Assembly (NCBI GenBank): GCA_949283445.1
Contig: CASDTD010000077.1
Span: forward strand, 1 to 8,557
Reading direction: 5' to 3'
Source: an uncultured Coriobacteriia bacterium
Lineage (GTDB): Bacteria > Actinomycetota > Coriobacteriia > Coriobacteriales > QAMH01
Length of the DNA stretch: 8,557 nucleotides
In this document: one piece after another, positions 1 through 5,703 of the stretch
Position numbering within the stretch: the first letter of the stretch is position 1
Layout of the letters: every line of letters begins with the position of its first letter
Translations under genes and position numbers: made by a program
Notes under the pieces: model-generated
Database searches by the model: none
Told to the model about the DNA's origin: nothing
Seen by the model: only the letters and a program-made list of their open reading frames with translations

Positions 1-204
1 GCGGTGGAAGACGAGTCGTATATTCCTTGCCGAATTGTCGAGACAGACTGTGGCCCTGGGAAAAAGAAAACCGATCGCAACTTGGGCAGCGTGATAGTCA
101 AGCCCTGCGAAGAATTGTTCGGCTCGGAGTCTGTTGACGAGAGACTCGACGCCGAGCAAGCGTTCTTCCGCATCACGACTGTTATGGGTTCGGCGTACCG
201 ATAG
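1..204 (+). CDS. C-terminal end of an unrecognised protein (partial)
   Basis: The frame is open from the first base and ends at TAG (202-204), giving 67 residues of what is probably the tail of a gene that begins before the window. A GTG at position 4 could serve as a start but has no visible ribosome binding site. The sequence is charged and soluble-looking, with two cysteines near the start (in IPCRIV and TDCGPG), a third in VKPCEEL, and the ending ITTVMGSAYR. There is no membrane segment and I recognise no family. It lies in the same reading frame as the next gene, separated by this single TAG, and the stop codon overlaps a GGAGG motif at 204-208. It may belong to the same operon as the CapA/MurF-like gene; its function is unknown. 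Confidence 0.5.
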   Translation, partial: AVEDESYIPCRIVETDCGPGKKKTDRNLGSVIVKPCEELFGSESVDERLDAEQAFFRITTVMGSAYR

Positions 205-243
205 GAGGGCGAGGGACCTGCGGGCGAGCTTCTTTCGGAGCGC

Positions 244-2715
244 TTGAGCGAGCCGCATGCTGTGCAAGCCGACGTTGGGGCTGAGACACCCTTGGCGCTG
301 CTCGGGGAGCAGGACAGCAGGCGCTCGAGTCGTTTTCTCTCGTCCGAAGGCGTCATGCAGATGCGGGAACCCACCAACGTCAACGAGGTGATACTCACGT
401 GTGCGGGCCAGGTCGACTACATCATGCCCTCGGCTGATGGCGCGTCGCTCGCGTCGAGCCTGCGCCTTACGCGAGGGTGTTTTGAGGGAAGCGACGTTTC
501 GCTTGTCTCGTTGCCGAATGCATGTGGGCTGGCGCAAAAACAGTCGGGTTGCTGCGGGGAGCTGCTCGCCGCTCTGCGAAAAACTGGCGTTGACTGCGTG
601 GCCGCTGCGAGTGGGTGCGATCCTGACCTGCGCGACGAGCGCATCCAGCGGCTTGTCGGGGAAATTGAAGCGAACGGTTTGCTCGCTTGTGGCTTGGGCG
701 AGAACCCGTTGTTGATGTTCGAGCTCAACGATATTCGGCTTGCCGTGGCCTCGCTTTCTGCGGAGGCATGGAGTGGCGAAGCTGGTCCTGCGGCAATTCG
801 CGCGGCAAAGGAGCAAGGCGCAGAATTCGTCTTGGCGTATCTGGACTGCATGTCGTCGGGCGCGCTCGATTGCTCCGGGCGTCGAGGCATTGCAGCTGAA
901 GTTGCCGAAGCGGGCGCGGATTACGTTATTTGCATGGGCGATGCCGATGTCGCGGAATACGTTAAGCACGCGACGCGCGACGGCAGGGTCGTTCCCATCG
1001 CGACGTCTTTGGGGACGTATTTTTCGACGGCGAAAGGCGCACCGGCTTTGTCTGCGATGCTACGACTGTCAGTTCGCAAGGACGAGCGCGGCGTTGTGAC
1101 GGTCAAAGACAGGTTTATTCCGCTCAAACGCTTCGGGTCATACCAGGGGGTGGCAAACGCAGTCGCGGCGGCAAGCGAGTTCTTCAATGAGAAGTACACT
1201 CCCAAGAACTTTAAAAACGTCCAGGCTGACGTGGCGAAGCGTCTTGGGGAGGGCATTTCGCCCGACGATTCGCGCCGGGTGAAGTTGCGCACGCACAATC
1301 AACCGCAGCTGACGGTCGGGGAAATCGTCGAGCTGTGCGGCACAATCAAAAACGAAGAGGTTCTGAAGAAGCTTGCCGGGATGTACAACAAGCCTGTGGA
1401 GCGAGTGGTTTTCCGTGCTCAGGATTTGACGCCGGGCTGCGTGGCGGTACAGGCTTCTTCGGCATCGGGGTACAGCATTCCCACGGACGAGGCCGTGAAG
1501 AAAGGCGCGATGCTGATTATTGGTAACAAGCAGCCGAAGTCTGTGAAAGTGCCCTATCTTGCCATTGAAAAACCGCGCGAGGCGTCTAGGCGTATCATGC
1601 GGGCAATTCGCGACAAGTACGATCCCATTGTCGTGGGCATTACCGGCACAGTGGGCAAGTCCACTACCAAAGAGCTCATGTACGCTGCGTTCAGGCAGCA
1701 TTACAAGACTCTGTGCATCGAGGGGAATTGCAACACGTTTAGCACGGCAAGCGTGGTTGCGCAGAAGCTTACGCCCGATACGCAGGCGTATGTGCAAGAA
1801 ATATCCGGCGGAAACCACGGTGTGTGCTCAGGGGTTTCCAAGATGATCCGCCCCAATATCTGCATCATCACCGCCATCGGAGAGGCGCATCTAGATGCGA
1901 TGGGGTCGATAGAGAACATCGTCAAGGAAAAGATGTCGATAACAACGGGCATGCAGGAAGGTGGCGTGCTCATTCTCAATGACGATAGCGAATATCTGCA
2001 TGAGCAGCATCCTGATTGCCGGGTGATTCGCTACAGCATGAGCAACCCGCAGTGCGATTACTACGCGGAAGACATCGTCGAGCAGGGTAATCAAATTCGC
2101 TTCACCATCTGCTGTGCCGAGGGGAAGTTCAAGGCCCTGTTGAATATTCCGGGCCTGCACAATGTCGGTAATGCGCTGGCGGTTTTTGCTGCTGGCAGGG
2201 AAGCTGGCGTGACGCCTTACGAAATCATTTCTGGCGTGGCGCGGTTTTCTTTCAGCGATTCGAAGCTGGCGTCTAACAGGGTGCGCCAAAACATGGTCGA
2301 TTACCGTGGGTACAAGTTCTTCATCGACACCTATAACGCTTCGCCCAGCTCGTTGGCGAGTGCAGCACGGACGTTCGGAGGCATTGAAATCCCCGAAGGT
2401 GGAAGGCGGATTGCCCTCGTGGCGGACATGCTGGAACAAGGGGAAGAGCATCAGCAGATTCACTTCGGCTCTGGCGTCATGCTGGCGGAAAGTTGCGTCG
2501 ACTGCACGTTCGCGTATGGCGATGACGCCAAGTACCTTGTCGAGGGCATCAGGTCCAAAGGTGGCGAGGCGTACTATTTCGCCGACCGCGATACCTACAA
2601 CCGCACGATTGCTGCAGCCGTTCGTCCCGGGGATGCAATTCTCGTGAAAGGCAGCCACGCGATGCATCTGTACGAAGAGACCGTGGTTCCTGTGTTCGGG
2701 GATGTCGTAGGGTAG
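244..2715 (+). CDS. Two-domain protein: degenerate CapA-like domain fused to MurF-like amide ligase
   Basis: The 823-residue product has two parts. Residues about 46-296 resemble the CapA/PGA_cap metallophosphatase fold: GADYVI (about 224-229) and SLGTYFS (255-261) match conserved scaffold positions. The usual metal-binding Asp, Asn-His and His motifs are missing; ASGCDPD stands where NNHxxD is expected, and YLDCMSSG where HxGxE is expected. Residues about 355-823 are a full-length Mur ligase of MurF type: P-loop GTVGKST (468-474), ITAIGEAHLD with H549, a lysine in VKEKMSI (K563) at the usual carbamylated-Lys region, LNDD, DTYNASPSS (695-703) and VKGSHAM (801-807). MurF-type enzymes form ATP-dependent amide bonds on UDP-sugar peptides; the substrate here is unknown. 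No signal peptide is seen, so it is probably cytoplasmic. The start is uncertain: TTG 244 has GGAG only 3 bases upstream, while ATG 355 or 361 has GAAGG (346-350) and lies just before the first domain strand. Confidence 0.85.
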   Translation: MSEPHAVQADVGAETPLALLGEQDSRRSSRFLSSEGVMQMREPTNVNEVILTCAGQVDYIMPSADGASLASSLRLTRGCFEGSDVSLVSLPNACGLAQKQSGCCGELLAALRKTGVDCVAAASGCDPDLRDERIQRLVGEIEANGLLACGLGENPLLMFELNDIRLAVASLSAEAWSGEAGPAAIRAAKEQGAEFVLAYLDCMSSGALDCSGRRGIAAEVAEAGADYVICMGDADVAEYVKHATRDGRVVPIATSLGTYFSTAKGAPALSAMLRLSVRKDERGVVTVKDRFIPLKRFGSYQGVANAVAAASEFFNEKYTPKNFKNVQADVAKRLGEGISPDDSRRVKLRTHNQPQLTVGEIVELCGTIKNEEVLKKLAGMYNKPVERVVFRAQDLTPGCVAVQASSASGYSIPTDEAVKKGAMLIIGNKQPKSVKVPYLAIEKPREASRRIMRAIRDKYDPIVVGITGTVGKSTTKELMYAAFRQHYKTLCIEGNCNTFSTASVVAQKLTPDTQAYVQEISGGNHGVCSGVSKMIRPNICIITAIGEAHLDAMGSIENIVKEKMSITTGMQEGGVLILNDDSEYLHEQHPDCRVIRYSMSNPQCDYYAEDIVEQGNQIRFTICCAEGKFKALLNIPGLHNVGNALAVFAAGREAGVTPYEIISGVARFSFSDSKLASNRVRQNMVDYRGYKFFIDTYNASPSSLASAARTFGGIEIPEGGRRIALVADMLEQGEEHQQIHFGSGVMLAESCVDCTFAYGDDAKYLVEGIRSKGGEAYYFADRDTYNRTIAAAVRPGDAILVKGSHAMHLYEETVVPVFGDVVG

Positions 2716-2727
2716 GAGGGCGGCACA

Positions 2728-2757
2728 ATGCCTTGCGGCACTTTGGGGCTCTGCTGA
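2728..2757 (+). CDS. Possible nine-codon micro-ORF after the ligase gene
   Basis: The ORF reads ATG CCT TGC GGC ACT TTG GGG CTC TGC TGA, giving MPCGTLGLC. Its ATG lies 8 bases after a perfect AGGAGG (2714-2719) that overlaps the stop codon of the ligase gene. That spacing is ideal for translation, possibly by re-initiation. The stop codon is the TGA inside the first unit of the 42-bp repeat cluster. It may be a leader peptide or just a Shine-Dalgarno-like coincidence; nothing confirms expression. Confidence 0.25.
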   Translation: MPCGTLGLC

Positions 2758-2928
2758 GTATGCTTCAGGTGCCTGGCGGGCACTTTGGGCCTCTATTGAG
2801 TACGGCTCGCGTGTCTAGCGAGCACCTGGGTGCCTTGCTGAGTACGGAGCCTTGCGATTTCGTACTCATTAGAGGCGTCAAGTGCCGCGACGTCCGCATC
2901 ATCATACTCAGCGAAGGCCCCAAGTGCC
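2735..2928. repeat. Five-copy repeat cluster, three direct and two inverted, 42-bp period
   Basis: A 26-bp unit that begins GGCACTT (AGCACCT in copy 3) and ends TGAGTAcG or TGAGTAtG occurs five times. Direct copies are at 2737-2762, 2779-2804 and 2821-2846; starts are exactly 42 bp apart. Inverted copies are at 2861-2886 and 2903-2928, also exactly 42 bp apart. Copy 4 (reverse complement) matches copy 2 at 22 of 26 bases, and copy 5 matches copy 1 at 22 of 26. Spacers between direct copies share 11 of 16 bases, so the repeated unit is nearer 42 bp. Copies 3 and 4 face each other with perfect 8-bp arms TGAGTACG/CGTACTCA (2839-2846, 2861-2868) around a 14-base loop, so a transcript could fold into a long stem. 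The role is unknown: structured 3' UTR, small RNA, protein-binding array or mobile intergenic repeat. Confidence 0.85.
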
Positions 2929-2934
2929 GAGGTG

Positions 2935-2956
2935 TGCAGAGCACGGAAGCTCTGCA
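2935..2956. other. Perfect 8-bp hairpin between repeat cluster and rmlA promoter
   Basis: TGCAGAGC (2935-2942) pairs perfectly with GCTCTGCA (2949-2956) around the loop ACGGAA. It is followed on the plus strand by a pyrimidine-rich TCCTCATCTCCCC rather than a clean T run. It could be a weak terminator for the upstream ligase transcript, or an insulator before the rmlA promoter. The symmetry is certain; the function is not. Confidence 0.45.
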
Positions 2957-2978
2957 TCCTCATCTCCCCTCCGTCCGC

Positions 2979-3009
2979 TACAATACTCCCATCCCAAATG
3001 CGTAGGAGG
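2979..3009 (+). promoter_or_regulatory. Likely rmlA promoter -10 and ribosome binding site
   Basis: TACAAT (2979-2984) matches the TATAAT consensus at five of six bases and would start transcription near 2991. No good -35 is visible 16-18 bases upstream. AGGAGG (3004-3009) lies 7 bases before the rmlA ATG and clearly fixes that start. Confidence 0.5.
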
Positions 3010-3016
3010 CGCGAAC

Positions 3017-3907
3017 ATGAAGGGCATCATTCTCGCGGGCGGGTCGGGCACGCGCCTGTACCCGCTCACGTCGGTCACCAGCAAGCAGCTGCTGCCGGTC
3101 TACGACAAGCCGATGATCTACTACCCGCTTTCGGCGCTCATGCTGGCGGGCATTCGCGATATCCTTATCATCTCCACGCCGCGTGACCTGCCCAATTTCA
3201 AGAATCTTCTGGGCGACGGCTCGCGCATCGGCGTTTCCTTCTCCTATGTCGAACAGCCCAGCCCCGATGGTCTCGCGCAGGCCTTCATCCTGGGTGAAGA
3301 ATTCATCGCGGGCGATTCCTGCGCCCTCGTGCTTGGCGACAACATCTTCTACGGCAACGGCATCGACAAGATGTTGCACGATGCCGGCTCTCTGGAGCAG
3401 GGCGCGACGGTGTTCGGCTACTATGTGGACGACCCCGAACGTTTTGGCGTCATCGAATTCGATGAAAACAACAAGGCTGTCTCTATCGAGGAGAAACCTG
3501 TGCACCCGCGCAGCAACTATGCGGTGACGGGGCTGTACTTCTACGACAACCGAGTGTGCGAATTCGCTCGGCAGCTCAAGCCTTCACCGCGTGGCGAGCT
3601 CGAGATTACCGACCTCAACCGCAAGTACTTGGAGGATGGCAGTCTGCAGGTGGTCACGCTGGGGCGCGGCTACGCTTGGATGGACACGGGCACCATCGAG
3701 TCGCTCTACCGTGCCGGCGAATTCGTGCGCGTCGTCGAGCAGAGCACCGGCCAGAAGATCAGCGCGGTGGAGGAAATCGCCTACACGAACGGCTGGATCG
3801 ACCGCGACATGCTCCTGGAGTCCGCGCAGGCATACGGCAAGAGTCCGTACGGCCAGCACTTGCGCCAGGTGGCGGACGGCCACATTCTCATCAAGAAGAG
3901 GAAGTAA
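3017..3907 (+). CDS. rmlA: Glucose-1-phosphate thymidylyltransferase RmlA
   Basis: This enzyme couples dTTP and glucose-1-phosphate to dTDP-glucose and pyrophosphate, the first step of dTDP-L-rhamnose synthesis. The 296-residue length is normal for the family. Family motifs run in order: nucleotide-binding [11 protein letters not shown] (8-18), [11 protein letters not shown] (24-34), [11 protein letters not shown] (80-90), the metal/sugar-phosphate LGDN (107-110), [13 protein letters not shown] and GYAWMDTGT. The frame is open further upstream through the repeat region, but ATG 3017 is chosen because AGGAGG sits 7 bases before it and homology begins at MKGIILAGG. rmlB starts one base after its stop, so the two are probably co-transcribed. 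The enzyme is normally feedback-inhibited by dTDP-rhamnose. All key residues visible to me look intact. Confidence 0.96.
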   Translation: MKGIILAGGSGTRLYPLTSVTSKQLLPVYDKPMIYYPLSALMLAGIRDILIISTPRDLPNFKNLLGDGSRIGVSFSYVEQPSPDGLAQAFILGEEFIAGDSCALVLGDNIFYGNGIDKMLHDAGSLEQGATVFGYYVDDPERFGVIEFDENNKAVSIEEKPVHPRSNYAVTGLYFYDNRVCEFARQLKPSPRGELEITDLNRKYLEDGSLQVVTLGRGYAWMDTGTIESLYRAGEFVRVVEQSTGQKISAVEEIAYTNGWIDRDMLLESAQAYGKSPYGQHLRQVADGHILIKKRK

Positions 3908-3908
3908 C

Positions 3909-4979
3909 GTGAAAACCTATCTCGTGACGGGCGGCGCCGGCTTCATCGGCAGCAACTTCGTGCTGCACCTGCTCATGCACCATGACGACATCCGCGTCGT
4001 CAATGTCGACAAGCTCACTTATGCGGGCAATCTGGAGAACCTCGCCGGTATCGAGGGCGATGCCCGGCACATTTTCGTGCGGGCCGACATCTGCGATGCA
4101 GCCGCGATGCGCGAAGCGTTCGAGTGCTGGCAGCCCGATTACGTCGTGAACTTCGCGGCGGAGTCCCACGTCGACCGTTCCATCGCCGACCCCGGCGTGT
4201 TCGCGGACACGAACGTGCTGGGCACGGTCACGCTGCTGAACGTGGCGCGCGCGGCTTGGGAGCAGCCGGACGGCAGCTATGAGCCGAGCAAGCGCTTCTT
4301 GCAGGTCTCGACTGACGAGGTCTACGGCAGCCTCTCGCTCGACGAGTCGGACACGTTTTTTACGGAAAGCACGCCGCTGTCCCCGCATAGCCCCTATTCG
4401 GCGAGCAAGGCCTCGGCCGACCTGTTCGTCAAGGCTTACGGTGACACTTACGGCATGCCGGTGAACATCACGCGCTGCTCCAACAACTACGGGCCGCGCC
4501 AGTTCCCGGAAAAGCTCATCCCGCTCATGATTTCCAACGCCTTGCATCACGAGAAGCTGCCCGTGTATGGGGATGGCCTCAACGTGCGCGACTGGCTGTA
4601 CGTGGAAGACCACTGCAAGGCCATCGACCTCGTGCTGGAGAAGGCGCCGCTGGGGGAGGTCTACAACGTCGGCGGACACAACGAGCGCGCCAACATCGAC
4701 ATCGTGCGGCGCATCATTGCCGAGGTCGCGTCGATTACCGGAGACGCGGAAATCGATGAGAACCTCATCGAGTACGTCGCGGACCGCAAGGGACATGACC
4801 GCCGCTACGGCATCGCCCCGGACAAGATCAAGCGCGATCTGGGGTGGGAACCTGAGACGTGCTTCGAAGACGGTATCGTCGCCACGATTCGCTGGTACCT
4901 GATGAATCAGGACTGGGTAGAGCACGTGCTGAGCGGGGAATATAGAAAGGCGCGCAAAAAAGACGACCGCGATGCCTAG
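3909..4979 (+). CDS. rmlB: dTDP-glucose 4,6-dehydratase RmlB
   Basis: RmlB is an NAD-dependent extended short-chain dehydrogenase that converts dTDP-glucose to dTDP-4-keto-6-deoxyglucose. The 356-residue product begins with the Rossmann motif TGGAGFIGSN (7-16). The active site is complete: STDEVYGS contains the catalytic Thr135-Asp136-Glu137, and YSASK gives Tyr163 and Lys167. NNYGPRQFPEKLIP and GDGLNVRDWLYVEDH are characteristic substrate-binding stretches. The start is GTG 3909; GAGG (3898-3901), inside the end of rmlA, gives 7-base spacing, and only one base separates the two genes, implying translational coupling. The last codons and the stop form the left arm of a long hairpin. Confidence 0.96.
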   Translation: MKTYLVTGGAGFIGSNFVLHLLMHHDDIRVVNVDKLTYAGNLENLAGIEGDARHIFVRADICDAAAMREAFECWQPDYVVNFAAESHVDRSIADPGVFADTNVLGTVTLLNVARAAWEQPDGSYEPSKRFLQVSTDEVYGSLSLDESDTFFTESTPLSPHSPYSASKASADLFVKAYGDTYGMPVNITRCSNNYGPRQFPEKLIPLMISNALHHEKLPVYGDGLNVRDWLYVEDHCKAIDLVLEKAPLGEVYNVGGHNERANIDIVRRIIAEVASITGDAEIDENLIEYVADRKGHDRRYGIAPDKIKRDLGWEPETCFEDGIVATIRWYLMNQDWVEHVLSGEYRKARKKDDRDA

Positions 4980-5003
4980 GACGAGCCTAGGGCATACGCG
5001 GTC
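4956..5003 (-). terminator. Terminator-like hairpin, T-run on the minus strand
   Basis: GACCGCG-ATGCC-TAGG (4965-4980) pairs with the complementary 4986-5003, with two single-base bulges and the loop ACGAG, forming about 16 bp. Read on the minus strand the stem is followed within three bases by six T (complement of A6 at 4956-4961), the layout of an intrinsic terminator. On the plus strand it is followed by GAAACTC, so it is a poor terminator for rmlAB. It overlaps the rmlB stop codon. The only minus-strand gene upstream is the HipA-like gene, whose readthrough would run antisense across rmlC to this point. Confidence 0.55.
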
Positions 5004-5019
5004 GAAACTCAAATAGCGC

Positions 5020-5041
5020 TGCCTGAATTCCACCGCAGGCA
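5020..5041. other. Small inverted repeat in the rmlB-rmlC gap
   Basis: TGCCTG (5020-5025) and CAGGCA (5036-5041) are perfect 6-bp arms around ten bases. There is no T run on either side. It may be part of a leader or an operator upstream of rmlC, or chance. Confidence 0.25.
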
Positions 5042-5055
5042 TCCGCTGGCTGAAG

Positions 5056-5106
5056 TATAGCATGCAAACGACTGTACGGCGAGTATCGGGAAGGCAACTG
5101 AGAGGG
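5056..5106 (+). promoter_or_regulatory. Tentative rmlC promoter and ribosome binding site
   Basis: The 128-bp gap after rmlB suggests rmlC may have its own promoter. TATAGC (5056-5061) or TAGCAT (5058-5063) could be a -10, but no convincing -35 is visible. Two purine-rich stretches precede the ATG: GGGAAGG (5088-5094), a long 13 bases away, and GAGAGGG (5100-5106), very close. Neither has ideal spacing. Confidence 0.3.
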
Positions 5107-5107
5107 C

Positions 5108-5695
5108 ATGAACGAGAGCATCACATCGGGTAATTTCACGTTCACAAAAACCGGCATCGACGGTGTGGTTATCGTCGACGTGAAGTCATATGGCGACGAG
5201 CGCGGCTACTTCATGGAGACGTACAAGCGCCCGGATTTCGTCGCCGGCGGCATCGACGCGGGATTCGTGCAAGACAACCAGTCCGCTTCCTCGAAGGGCG
5301 TGCTGCGCGGGTTGCACTATCAGATTGAGTACCCGCAGGCCAAGCTCGTGCGTGTGGTCGAGGGGCGCGTGTTTGACGTGGCGGTCGACCTGCGGGAGGG
5401 CAGCTCCACCTACGCCCAATGGGTGGGCGTGGAGCTCTCGGCGGAAAACCGGCGCCAGCTGTTCATCCCGCGTGGGTTCGCGCACGGCTTTCTCGTGTTG
5501 TCTGAACGTGCGGTGTTCTGCTACAAGGTCGACGACGTCTACCATCCTGACGACGAGGGCGGCATACGTTGGGACGATCCGGATATTGGCGTGGGGTGGC
5601 CGGCGCTGGAGGGCGACACTGCGTTCGACGCCGCGAAAATCACACTGTCGGAAAAGGACAAGATGCAGCCGTATCTGGCAGAGTTCATGCGTTGA
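5108..5695 (+). CDS. rmlC: dTDP-4-dehydrorhamnose 3,5-epimerase RmlC
   Basis: RmlC performs the double epimerisation of dTDP-4-keto-6-deoxyglucose to dTDP-4-keto-L-rhamnose and needs no cofactor. The 195-residue cupin has the usual order of motifs: GDERGYFMETY (29-39), FVQDNQSASSKGVLRGLHYQ (53-72) with the probable general-base His70, KLVRVVEGRVFDVAVDLR (79-96), FIPRGFAHGFLVLSE (119-133) and the CYKVDDVYHPDDEGGIRWDDP region (138-158) with Tyr139 near the expected acid. The length is normal. ATG 5108 is the only sensible start, and homology begins about a dozen residues later. rmlD, which would finish dTDP-L-rhamnose, is not nearby. The 3' end converges on the HipA-like gene with only 8 bp between stop codons and no visible terminator there. 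Confidence 0.95.
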   Translation: MNESITSGNFTFTKTGIDGVVIVDVKSYGDERGYFMETYKRPDFVAGGIDAGFVQDNQSASSKGVLRGLHYQIEYPQAKLVRVVEGRVFDVAVDLREGSSTYAQWVGVELSAENRRQLFIPRGFAHGFLVLSERAVFCYKVDDVYHPDDEGGIRWDDPDIGVGWPALEGDTAFDAAKITLSEKDKMQPYLAEFMR

Positions 5696-5703
5696 GAGAG
5701 CAA

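Noticed and set aside
2735..2928. CRISPR-like array
   Set aside because: Repeats invert midway, spacers are only about 14-16 bp and similar to one another, and no cas gene is present.
2733..3005. 90-codon open frame through the repeat cluster as a real protein
   Set aside because: It starts at a TTG with poor SD spacing, its repetitive content is explained by the DNA repeat, and its end overlaps the rmlA promoter and ribosome binding site.
3891..5063. Long minus-strand open frame opposite rmlB
   Set aside because: It is a shadow of GC-rich codon use; the plus strand encodes an intact RmlB with all catalytic residues.
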